A stretch of DNA of 19,360 nucleotides from an uncultured Bacillota bacterium (GTDB taxonomy: Bacteria; Bacillota; Clostridia; Tissierellales; Tissierellaceae). The DNA is taken from positions 1-19,360 of the forward strand of contig CALGAG010000121.1 in assembly GCA_937951995.1 (NCBI GenBank), read 5' to 3'. Both the position numbers and the translations under genes were made by a program. Under the pieces are notes generated by a model that saw only the letters and a program-made list of their open reading frames with translations, had not been told where the DNA came from and ran no database searches. Of the stretch, positions 6,834-13,885 are shown piece after piece; within the stretch, counting starts at the first letter, position 1, and every line of letters starts with the position of its first letter.

Positions 6834-8126
6834 TTATCCTTCAATTATAGTCAAAATATCTTTCTTTTCATTCTCCAAAACAGATAAATCGAAGTCGTTA
6901 TCATGAGTTTTCTCAATAATTTCCCACACATGGTCAAGATATTTCCCAATAGACTTTCTATTTCCACCTGTTGCCTTTTCTGCTGCAAATCTGATTGATT
7001 TTAACATGCTTTGCATTACGGAAATATCTTCCTTGCCGTAATGGAGGATCTGGTGGTAGGAGGATCTCATCTCCTGGGAAAACTCAATAATCTCATATGC
7101 CACCTTGGGATAGTCCTCTTCCTCCTGGTAAACCATGAACTCTCCCTCAATATGTGCGATTTTCCCTAGGAGCACTCCCATTATCCTAAGACAGTGACTG
7201 GCAGTATTGGGATCGTTTATACCAGGAGATATTGCCCTTAAGGCTATTTCTGCGATCTTCTGCATGGAGAAATTGAAGTCCTGAATTTCTGATTTCTGCT
7301 TTCCTATTGTAATTGAATCCAAAAGCCTTTGGATGGATTCCTCTTCAACCTGGACCTCCTCCTGAAAATAGATGGAGAAGAGGACTGAACCATCAGTGAC
7401 AAACTGACCATTTATCTTTTCAAAAACCACTGTTCCCTTGATGTCCTTGGCTGTCCTGTAGATAGCCCTGTGATCCACAAGCTGAATATATCCATCTAGC
7501 CTGCTTCTGATCCTGATTACAAAATCCTCTCCTCCCCAATTTGATTTGTGGATCAACCTGCCTCCCTCCAACAGGTCTATATAATCATCGATCTTCTTTT
7601 CAGCTTCCTGGAATAGTCTGTCCAAAAGATTATTTGTCTGTATATAGGACCCAACGTGATGGATATACATTGTAAACTGGACCAGGCATATGATTGCATA
7701 TGCAATCCCTAGGGTCGCAGATACCACAAGCTGGTCTCCAAGGCTGTTCTTCATAAAAAAGAGGGTTACGATTGAGTATACAAAGCCTCCCATGAATACT
7801 CCCAGGGCCTTCATTGTGTCATCGTCTGACAGGAAATTCTCCACTGTCCTGGGTGAAAATTGTGATGAGTAGGTGGTCAGAACAACCATGGTGGTTGAAA
7901 AAGTAAATGTGGTCATAGTGATCAAGGACCCTGCTATCACACCCAGTATATCCTTTGAAAGTTCAACACTTGTAAGTAAAAACTCCGGCACTAACTCAGG
8001 AATATTCACGAAGCTGCCCGAATCAGCCAACCCAACCAAGACAGCTCCCACCAATGATATGAAACTGATTAAGGATGGATATATCCAGACGCTTTTCCTG
8101 AATTTAAGCAATATTCTCTGCAGCAT
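6834..8126 (-). CDS. DUF2254 family membrane protein
   Basis: The 430-residue protein has about four N-terminal transmembrane helices (roughly residues 14-33, 55-80, 103-122 and 130-152), including the DUF2254 hallmark around ITMTTFTFSTTMVVLTTYSS and SQFSPRTVENFLSDD. A large cytoplasmic C-terminal part follows, with the conserved AISPGINDPNTA segment. The molecular function of the family is unknown. An upstream TTG at 8138 could extend the frame by four residues, but GGAGGGGGAC sits directly before the ATG at 8126, so I use that start. It lies 37 bases after the flavoprotein gene at 8164-8865 with no terminator between them, so the two are probably co-transcribed. Confidence 0.85.
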   Translation of the reverse strand: MLQRILLKFRKSVWIYPSLISFISLVGAVLVGLADSGSFVNIPELVPEFLLTSVELSKDILGVIAGSLITMTTFTFSTTMVVLTTYSSQFSPRTVENFLSDDDTMKALGVFMGGFVYSIVTLFFMKNSLGDQLVVSATLGIAYAIICLVQFTMYIHHVGSYIQTNNLLDRLFQEAEKKIDDYIDLLEGGRLIHKSNWGGEDFVIRIRSRLDGYIQLVDHRAIYRTAKDIKGTVVFEKINGQFVTDGSVLFSIYFQEEVQVEEESIQRLLDSITIGKQKSEIQDFNFSMQKIAEIALRAISPGINDPNTASHCLRIMGVLLGKIAHIEGEFMVYQEEEDYPKVAYEIIEFSQEMRSSYHQILHYGKEDISVMQSMLKSIRFAAEKATGGNRKSIGKYLDHVWEIIEKTHDNDFDLSVLENEKKDILTIIEG

Positions 8127-8163
8127 GTCCCCCTCCAAAATTGTGTCGTGTTTGTCTTAAGGA

Positions 8164-8865
8164 TTATCTGTAGCCTATGAAGTTGTCTGTCTTGATCTTG
8201 TCCTTTTCAACTCCAAGGGCTATCAGTTTGTCTGTAATTGCCTTGTTCATTCCCGGTGTGCCTGAAATAAGATAATCTGCATTGTTTCTCATTTCCTTGG
8301 CAAAGCTTTCAATCTCCTCCATAAACTCATGTCTGTCGGAAATCAGCTTAAGGTCCAATCCATCGTATTTTCTGTTGATCCACTTAAGGGTATCCTCATA
8401 GGCGAATTCCCCCCTATCGTCTGAATAGAGCACCTTAAGGTTACTTGGATTAGTGCAATTGAAATCCATCTGTTTAAGCAGTGCCCTGATGGGAGTTATT
8501 CCTATGCCTCCTGCCATCAGGCATGTGGGCTTGTCCAAATCCTCAATCCTGAACCTTCCTTGTGGGTCCTCGGCAGTCATCCTGTCACCAGGCTTCAAAC
8601 CCAGCAGCTTCTTTTTGCATTCGGTTGATTCGTCTGTAATTCTCGTTGAAAACATTACAATGTCCTCTTCCATTATGGATGCAAAGCTGAATATCCTGTA
8701 GTTTTTGTCCCCTTCAACCTTACACTCCATGTTCCTGAAAATAGCATGCTGTCCAGGTATCCACTTCAGTTCCTCCGGTTTCTCAAAGACAAAGGAATAA
8801 ATCTCATCAGTTTCCTTGATCATCCTCTTAAAAACCATTTCGTAAGTTTTGTTTAATTCAGACAT
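8164..8865 (-). CDS. Ferredoxin-NADP reductase-like flavoprotein (FAD/NAD(P)H oxidoreductase)
   Basis: The 233-residue soluble protein has the two domains of the ferredoxin-NADP+ reductase superfamily. An FAD-binding barrel (about 1-108) carries the flavin motif RIFSFAS (57-63; R-x-Y/F-S), and a nucleotide-binding domain (about 112-233) carries GGIGITP (119-125) and SGTPGM near the C-terminus. No Cys cluster for a 2Fe-2S centre follows, so an external electron acceptor is expected. The open frame can be extended to 8880, but GGAGGTG (8872-8878) sits seven bases before the internal ATG at 8865, which is the likely start. Physiological partners are unknown. The downstream DUF2254 membrane protein is a candidate partner by position only. 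Confidence 0.87.
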   Translation of the reverse strand: MSELNKTYEMVFKRMIKETDEIYSFVFEKPEELKWIPGQHAIFRNMECKVEGDKNYRIFSFASIMEEDIVMFSTRITDESTECKKKLLGLKPGDRMTAEDPQGRFRIEDLDKPTCLMAGGIGITPIRALLKQMDFNCTNPSNLKVLYSDDRGEFAYEDTLKWINRKYDGLDLKLISDRHEFMEEIESFAKEMRNNADYLISGTPGMNKAITDKLIALGVEKDKIKTDNFIGYR

Positions 8866-8945
8866 CCAAAACACCTCCATTACACCCTTTTGTCACCCTA
8901 CCTATCCTAATGCTTCTTCAACCAGTTTATACCCTTATTTTTAAG

Positions 8946-8974
8946 ATTATTAATTATTTATCATTAAAAATCAA
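8946..8974 (-). promoter_or_regulatory. Probable promoter of the FNR-like/DUF2254 operon
   Basis: On the minus strand, TTGATT (8969-8974), 17 bases, then AATAAT (8946-8951), about 80 bases before the ATG at 8865. The region is very AT-rich, so chance matches are likely. The leader (8866-8945) holds no obvious riboswitch. Confidence 0.35.
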
Positions 8975-9028
8975 ATTATTTCCAGATTTAGCGGTTTTCT
9001 TGTATTTTTGAGTCCATTTATGGTATTT

Positions 9029-9067
9029 TTGTTTATACTTGAGAAATTATTGTTATAATCATAGTAT
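9029..9067 (+). promoter_or_regulatory. Promoter of the MerR-methyltransferase gene, possibly with MerR-type 19-bp spacer
   Basis: Two readings fit. In one, TTGTTT (9029-9034) and a perfect TATAAT (9054-9059) are 19 bases apart, the overlong spacing typical of promoters activated by MerR-family regulators. In the other, TTGAGA (9039-9044) and TAGTAT (9062-9067) are 17 bases apart, an ordinary sigma-A promoter. Because the gene encodes a MerR-type protein, autoregulation through the 19-bp reading is plausible, but I see no convincing perfect dyad in the spacer. Confidence 0.5.
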
Positions 9068-9090
9068 CAGACCAGATTGGGAGTGATGAC

Positions 9091-10317
9091 ATGAGAATAG
9101 GTGAATTTGCAGTCAAGAATAATACCACAATAGATACAATCAGGCACTATATGGACCTATCCTTGCTTATACCAGGCAAGGTTGGGCCATACTATGAATT
9201 TGACTCTAACTGTCAAAAAGACTACGACACAATCCTATCCCTAAAGCACATCGGGTTCACCCTGGCTGAAATCCAGACCCTTATGCTCTATGAAAGAATC
9301 GGCAGACATACGGAGTACAGCAGGAAAAAAACCTACCGGGCCTTCTTCTACAACAAGCTGCTGTGGATTGAAGAAGAGCTGTATAGACTAAATTCCATGA
9401 AGGATAGGCTTCAGGATACCCTGAAATCCATGCCACTGGAATCCGGACATAGCCACCCCCAATCGGGAGTTCCCTTCAAGGCACTTCCCCTTCTATATTG
9501 CAATGAGTGCGGGACTTCCTACGTATTGTCAGAGGGTCAGGTGGAGAACGGACAGGTTATATCAGGGAAACTGACTTGTTCCTGTGAGAATTCCCTTAAA
9601 ATACGTGATGGGATCCTCTATGGCAAGGGTGCCCTTCATCATGACATGTGTGATGACATAGGTGATACATTTATAGATGATTACGTAAAAACAACCCATG
9701 TGGATTACCTGAAGAACCTATTCATGAGCCTGCAGTGGGCGCGTAACAACTACGCTTTTTCCGACCACAAGGATGGGGTTATCCTTGAATTGGGGTCTGG
9801 CAGGGGATTTTTCTTACGTAATGTCATTGATCTCTTATCAAAAGACTCACTGTATATAGCTGTTGACCACAATCCCAGATCTCAAGCCTGGTTAAAGGAG
9901 TCCCTGGCTGATGTAATAGGCAATGGGAACATCCTCTTCCTATGCTGTGACTTTAAGACCATCCCCCTTAGACCGGAATCACTTGCAGCAATGATAGATG
10001 CCACAGGAAGCTCAAACTACGCTTTTGAACATGAAGATTTTCTCCTGGACTCCCTGGTGGACCTACTTGCAGATGGTTCAACCATTTATGGCCATTATCT
10101 TGTTTTTAAGAATTTTGCCTTCAATTCAATAATTCCTGAAAAAAGCAGGAAATGGTTCAAGAAGGAGAGTGTGAAAGACCAGCTGGCGGTACTTGGCTTC
10201 AACCATCTAAAGGAATATGAGACCTCTCCAATTTCCCAAGGGGGGCCTAGGGAAAGCTTTTTCGTTGAGGGGGAAAAGATATTCAATTACCTGTATATTG
10301 GAAAACTGTGTAGGTAG
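9091..10317 (+). CDS. MerR-type regulator fused to a zinc-knuckle SAM-dependent methyltransferase
   Basis: The 408-residue protein has three parts. Residues 1-70 are a MerR-type winged helix-turn-helix starting MRIGEFAVKNNTTIDTIRHY, with IGFTLAEIQ at 54-62, followed by a helical segment (about 80-114) like the MerR dimerisation helix. Residues 132-175 hold four cysteines, C137-x-x-C140 and C163-x-C165, a likely zinc knuckle preceding the catalytic domain as in RlmA-type 23S rRNA methyltransferases. Residues about 205-405 are a Rossmann methyltransferase with SAM motif I VILELGSGRGFF (230-241), an acidic end of strand 2 (VDHNP, 258-262) and a later CDFKTIPL segment. The start follows GGGAGTGATGAC. 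I infer a ligand-sensing or self-regulating methyltransferase; the substrate is unknown. The adjacent exporter suggests a resistance-like context. Confidence 0.85.
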   Translation: MRIGEFAVKNNTTIDTIRHYMDLSLLIPGKVGPYYEFDSNCQKDYDTILSLKHIGFTLAEIQTLMLYERIGRHTEYSRKKTYRAFFYNKLLWIEEELYRLNSMKDRLQDTLKSMPLESGHSHPQSGVPFKALPLLYCNECGTSYVLSEGQVENGQVISGKLTCSCENSLKIRDGILYGKGALHHDMCDDIGDTFIDDYVKTTHVDYLKNLFMSLQWARNNYAFSDHKDGVILELGSGRGFFLRNVIDLLSKDSLYIAVDHNPRSQAWLKESLADVIGNGNILFLCCDFKTIPLRPESLAAMIDATGSSNYAFEHEDFLLDSLVDLLADGSTIYGHYLVFKNFAFNSIIPEKSRKWFKKESVKDQLAVLGFNHLKEYETSPISQGGPRESFFVEGEKIFNYLYIGKLCR

Positions 10318-10322
10318 TTAAA

Positions 10323-10357
10323 GAGCATGGGGTCAACCCCATGCTCCATTGTTTTTT
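10323..10357 (+). terminator. Strong intrinsic terminator after the MerR-methyltransferase gene
   Basis: GAGCATGGGG, loop TCAA, CCCCATGCTC gives a perfect 10-pair GC-rich stem, followed by CATTG and six Ts. It lies five bases after the stop codon and should separate transcription of this gene from the exporter gene that follows. Confidence 0.85.
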
Positions 10358-10382
10358 GTGCCAAATTATTTGATAAACCATG

Positions 10383-10413
10383 TTGCAGTTGGGCTCACAC
10401 CACATAGTATACT
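10383..10413 (+). promoter_or_regulatory. Promoter of the MFS exporter gene, possibly with 19-bp spacer
   Basis: TTGCAG (10383-10388) can pair with TATACT (10408-10413) at a 19-base spacing, or with TAGTAT (10405-10410) at 16 bases. The 19-base reading would be expected for a MerR-type activated promoter, and the spacer contains an imperfect dyad, TGG-7-CCA. CATAGTAT and a following GACCA...TTGG recur in the leader of the MerR-methyltransferase gene. A regulatory link is inference. Confidence 0.5.
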
Positions 10414-10443
10414 CTGACCATAGACTTGGAAAGGGGAATAATT

Positions 10444-11691
10444 ATGAGTGAGTTGGCAACAAAATATGTAAAAAAAGGTGAGCTTAGAAACCTTGTACTC
10501 TTTTCAGCAGGAAAATCAGTCTCAATGTTCGCTTCATCAATCTATAGCTTTGCAATTGGACTTTACGTCCTTAATCTCACCGGGTCGGCACTTAACTATG
10601 CAACAACCATCATGCTTCACATTCTTCCAATGATCCTTGTCAGTCCAATAGCTGGAGTTGTAGCCGACAAGATACCAAAAAGAAATCTTATTGTGGGGAT
10701 GGATGTTGCCAATGGGTTCCTGTTTCTTGCCCTTCTTATTATCAGCAGCAAGGGTGGATTGAGCCTGTCTGCCATATACCTGACAACCATACTCTTAAGC
10801 GTATTTTCAAGTATATTCAATATTTCATTTGAGGCCTCCAAGCCGAATCTCGTAAGGCCGGAAAGTCGCCTTAAGCTTAATTCGATGAGCAAGTTGATCG
10901 ATTCCACAACCTCAATACTAGGACCAACCTTGGGTGGTGTCATGTTTGCCCTTATAGACATCCAGCTGTTTATTCTGATAAACTGTATTTCATTTTTCCT
11001 ATCAGCCATTTCAGAAATGTTTATCGATTACAATTTTCATCCTGACACTGAGACATTGGACAATCCACCCTTTATGTCCCAACTGGCCAAAGGGACCAAG
11101 TTCATGCTCCATTCCAGGGTCATAAGGAAGGTGTTTATACTCTTTGTAATAATAAACTTCCTTCTTGGATTCTCGGTTAACGTCCCCATGCCTTATATAA
11201 TAAACCAGGTATTGGGTCTTCCGCCTGAGTTTTTCGGCTTTATCAGCTCCATGTTTCCACTGGGCCTAATATTCGGTACCTTGACCATTGGAAGGGTATT
11301 AAAAAAGGGGTCATACTTCAATATCCTGACCATCACCACCTGTCTCTTGGCCCTTCTTGCCTCCATTGTCGGCCTACCCCTGGCTTTTGGTACCTATGGT
11401 ATCATGGTCTACGGAATTTATTATGCAGGATTGAATATCCTGATGGGAATAGCCATTTCATATGTTGATATCCCAATATTGACCATTATGCAGGATGAAA
11501 TCCCCCCAGGCCTAAGGGGTGTTGTGTTCGGTCTCACCATGAGCCTGGTCAAGGTTGTTCTTCCAATTTCACTTCTGGTCTCGGGGTATCTTGTGGACTA
11601 TGTACCGATTGCCCTGATTTCAATAATTGGAGGAGCCTTGGCATTGGTCTATCCCCTGCACCTTTTGATCAAAAAAACAGGGTCTGCCTGA
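10444..11691 (+). CDS. MFS exporter, MFS_3 / macrolide-efflux-like
   Basis: The 415-residue integral membrane protein has about 12 predicted helices. The pattern matches the MFS_3/Mef-type drug:H+ antiporters of Firmicutes: an N-terminal helix with SVSMFASSIYSFAIGLYVL, motif A between helices 2 and 3 (GVVADKIPKRN, about 65-75), and SFEASKPNLVRPESRLKLNS in the central N-domain region. The C-terminal half has IPPGLRGVVFGL, a position often occupied by P-x-x-xRGR/G in this family. The open frame extends to a TTG at 10426, but AAAGGGGAATAATT immediately precedes the ATG at 10444, so I use that. It probably exports a small hydrophobic compound; the substrate is unknown. Its stop codon lies inside the bidirectional terminator at 11672-11711. 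Confidence 0.85.
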   Translation: MSELATKYVKKGELRNLVLFSAGKSVSMFASSIYSFAIGLYVLNLTGSALNYATTIMLHILPMILVSPIAGVVADKIPKRNLIVGMDVANGFLFLALLIISSKGGLSLSAIYLTTILLSVFSSIFNISFEASKPNLVRPESRLKLNSMSKLIDSTTSILGPTLGGVMFALIDIQLFILINCISFFLSAISEMFIDYNFHPDTETLDNPPFMSQLAKGTKFMLHSRVIRKVFILFVIINFLLGFSVNVPMPYIINQVLGLPPEFFGFISSMFPLGLIFGTLTIGRVLKKGSYFNILTITTCLLALLASIVGLPLAFGTYGIMVYGIYYAGLNILMGIAISYVDIPILTIMQDEIPPGLRGVVFGLTMSLVKVVLPISLLVSGYLVDYVPIALISIIGGALALVYPLHLLIKKTGSA

Positions 11692-11711
11692 TTAATCAGA
11701 CAGACCCTTTC
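11672..11711. terminator. Bidirectional terminator between convergent exporter and aminotransferase genes
   Basis: AGGGTCTG (11679-11686) pairs with CAGACCCT (11701-11708), enclosing the palindrome CTGATTAATCAG with one C/A mismatch between. On the minus strand it is followed by GTTTTTTT, a good U tract for the aminotransferase transcript. On the plus strand only a short TTT follows. The exporter's TGA stop (11689-11691) is within the stem. Confidence 0.8.
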
Positions 11712-11718
11712 ATTATTC

Positions 11719-13035
11719 TTATCTTTGAGCCTCATATTTTCTCAAGAGCTCTACAAACAAATGTGGTACCTTTGCCATGTTTTCTGGAGACTCCACAAAT
11801 GAGATTCTGAACTGTGTAGCACCTGGGTTGTGCTCTCCTTCCGGTATATCATAGAAGCCCTTCATAGGAGCCACCAGGAGTGTTGTCTCAACACCGTCAA
11901 TCTCAACTGATCCTTCACCTGCACAGTAAAGAACAAAATCAATTGAATCAAAGCCAGGCTTGACAACATTTCTAACATCAATTACTGAATAGATTGATGC
12001 ATCAGGACTTGAAACCACAAGATCAGGCTCCTTCTCAAGAAGGCCCTTCCTAACCTTTACAATCATGTCCTTGTAGTAATCCCTTTGCTCTTTGCACCAT
12101 CCAAGGATATCTTCCTTGCTCTCGTGTGCCAGTGCTCCAAAGATATACTGACCAATTACATTTGCACAAAGGTTTGCTGTGTATTCGGCAATTGATTTCT
12201 TGCTGAATTCAGCATTGTCTGTTATAACGGCACCTATCCTAAGTCCACATGCGTTCCAGACCTTTGATGCAGTCTCAATGCTGATTCTTCTTCCTTCAAT
12301 TCCTGGTACATCCTCATCAGACAAGGCCCAGATGCTAACTAGGTCCTGGTCTTCCTTGTAGTAAAGCTCTCTGTAGGCTTCGTCGCTTATTAGCCACATG
12401 TTATTGTCAACACAAAGCTTTGCCAACTCAACCAATGTCTTGTTGTCATAAAGCTGGCCAGTTGGGTTGTCATATGGGATAACCAGCAATCCACCAGGAT
12501 TATGCTCCTTGATCATTGCTTCTATCTCAGAAATTTCAGGCAGGTTAAACTTTCCATCCTCACTCATCTGTCTCTTTATTGTAACTGTCTTTCTTCCAAG
12601 TCTTTGTGCAAATGAAATGTAGTTTGTATAGGCTGGGTCAATCATCATAAGTGGTTTTTCATCCACTCCTGCAGGACCACAAACACCAAGGATTACAAGC
12701 TCCATTCCCGTAGATCCACCGTCGGTTACCTGGACGTTCAGCTTGCTTATGTCAAACCCTTCGCTCTTAAGTATGTTCTTGAAGGCATCCTGTGCCTCAG
12801 GAGTTCCTGCTGTACCGGAGTATCTTACAACGCCCTTTGAAAATGGACTTTCCGGTGCATCCAGGTTGAACATCCTTTTCATCATGGCGGGGTTTGTAGG
12901 CAAGGATACATTTCCAATTCCTACATTAATTACCGCTTCCGGCTTCTTCTCCCTTTCATCGTACTTCATTTGAGCCAGTCTTACATCAGAAGGCTTTCTT
13001 GAATCAAAGTGTGCTGACATGTTAGGTTTAATCAT
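11719..13035 (-). CDS. PLP-dependent class I/II aminotransferase
   Basis: The 438-residue cytoplasmic enzyme has fold type I aminotransferase hallmarks: TDGGSTGMELVI (104-115) in the cofactor phosphate region, DNPTG (189-193), DEAYRELYY (218-226) with the cofactor-ring Asp, the Schiff-base lysine K258 in SIETASKVWNACGLRIG, and an Arg in the C-terminal TQFRISFVES segment that usually binds the substrate carboxylate. It resembles clostridial aspartate- or aromatic-type aminotransferases, but the amino acid cannot be assigned. The frame extends upstream to 13053, but AAAGGGAGTTATGGA places the start at 13035 (MIKPNMSAHF). It is transcribed alone from the promoter at 13114-13142. Annotated relatives often carry only the generic name. 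Confidence 0.9.
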   Translation of the reverse strand: MIKPNMSAHFDSRKPSDVRLAQMKYDEREKKPEAVINVGIGNVSLPTNPAMMKRMFNLDAPESPFSKGVVRYSGTAGTPEAQDAFKNILKSEGFDISKLNVQVTDGGSTGMELVILGVCGPAGVDEKPLMMIDPAYTNYISFAQRLGRKTVTIKRQMSEDGKFNLPEISEIEAMIKEHNPGGLLVIPYDNPTGQLYDNKTLVELAKLCVDNNMWLISDEAYRELYYKEDQDLVSIWALSDEDVPGIEGRRISIETASKVWNACGLRIGAVITDNAEFSKKSIAEYTANLCANVIGQYIFGALAHESKEDILGWCKEQRDYYKDMIVKVRKGLLEKEPDLVVSSPDASIYSVIDVRNVVKPGFDSIDFVLYCAGEGSVEIDGVETTLLVAPMKGFYDIPEGEHNPGATQFRISFVESPENMAKVPHLFVELLRKYEAQR

Positions 13036-13113
13036 TCCATAACTCCCTTTCATTTGAATATATTTTTTTGTGATACAAGATTATGTGATTGTTAAAAACA
13101 TACCGCTTACCAT

Positions 13114-13142
13114 ATCATACCATATTAACATTTTTACGTAAA
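13114..13142 (-). promoter_or_regulatory. Promoter of the aminotransferase gene
   Basis: On the minus strand, TTTACG (13137-13142), 17 bases, then TATGAT (13114-13119) preceded by TGG. The start point would be about 72 bases before the ATG at 13035. I looked for a T-box or other amino-acid-responsive leader in that span and did not find one. Confidence 0.45.
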
Positions 13143-13218
13143 CACTCATTAGTCTACAGTTTTCCTGGAAATTCCACTGGTTCCAATTAATTCCTATTCT
13201 CCTTTACCCATTTTCATG

Positions 13219-13224
13219 TATAAT
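13219..13224 (+). promoter_or_regulatory. -10 element of the metallophosphoesterase operon
   Basis: A perfect TATAAT lies 19 bases before the ATG at 13244. No good -35 hexamer is seen 16-18 bases upstream, so the promoter is weak or activator-dependent. The predicted leader would be very short, barely including the ribosome binding site GAGGTG (13231-13236). Confidence 0.35.
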
Positions 13225-13243
13225 TGAATTGAGGTGTTTTTAG

Positions 13244-13861
13244 ATGAATAAGGTAAAACGTTTTATAAACTTGCTCCTTGGAAGGATCAATGTGGACCAG
13301 GAACTTATGGATACACATAAAACAGTCCTTCTACACATATCCGATACTCCAAGTATAATCTACCCTGAAATCAAGAGGGTGATCAGACTAATTCGCCCAG
13401 ACTACATTGTACATACAGGGGATATTGCAGATAATATAAAGCTTGGCCTTCATCAAAGCTATATGGCCAGGTACAAGCATGAAGCCAAGAAGATACTTGG
13501 TATATTGGATACAGCTCAGGCCAAGGGTATATATCTTAGCTTGGGCAATCACGATAACCTGGACTTCATATCAAATAATTCAAACAGGATCAATGTTGTT
13601 GAGGATAAGATGCTTCTGAGTATAGGGGATAAGACCTTTGCCATCAGCCATTACTCAGAAAGTCTTATGGATTTGGATGCAGACGTCTACCTATACGGAC
13701 ATGACCTCTCCATAAAAAGTCAAACCATTGACAGTAAAATATACCTTAACGGGATTTCAGCTATACACATAATTGATCTTGAAACCCTGGAGGTGATCAA
13801 GTTGGATTATCCTGCCGACACAGACAACGAAAGACTCAAAAGAAGGAAAATCAAGCTTTAA
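13244..13861 (+). CDS. Calcineurin-like metallophosphoesterase with atypical metal motifs
   Basis: The 205-residue protein follows the metallophosphoesterase motif order: HISDTP (31-36), VHTGDIAD (56-63), LGNHDN (100-105), ISHY (134-137) and YGHDL (151-155). The core GD, GNHD and the following His are intact. The first motif, normally D-x-H, reads D34-T-P36, and the last, normally G-H-x-H, reads G152-H-D-L155, so two usual metal-ligand histidines are absent. Family enzymes hydrolyse phosphoesters with a two-metal centre; here one site may be altered. The length is short, close to the YfcE/MJ0936 group. A basic N-terminus (MNKVKRFINLLLGR) precedes the domain. The start follows GAGGTG. It is co-transcribed with the unknown gene 24 bases downstream. 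Confidence 0.8.
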   Translation: MNKVKRFINLLLGRINVDQELMDTHKTVLLHISDTPSIIYPEIKRVIRLIRPDYIVHTGDIADNIKLGLHQSYMARYKHEAKKILGILDTAQAKGIYLSLGNHDNLDFISNNSNRINVVEDKMLLSIGDKTFAISHYSESLMDLDADVYLYGHDLSIKSQTIDSKIYLNGISAIHIIDLETLEVIKLDYPADTDNERLKRRKIKL

Positions 13862-13885
13862 GGCTTAAATAAGGAGGATGATTTT

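Noticed and set aside
8866..9090. Possible riboswitch or small RNA between the FNR-like and MerR-methyltransferase genes
   Set aside because: The region is simply AT-rich with opposing promoters; no conserved riboswitch core or stable GC-rich fold was seen.
13036..13243. T-box or amino-acid-responsive leader before the aminotransferase
   Set aside because: No T-box sequence, specifier stem or antiterminator was found; only promoter-like elements for the two divergent genes.
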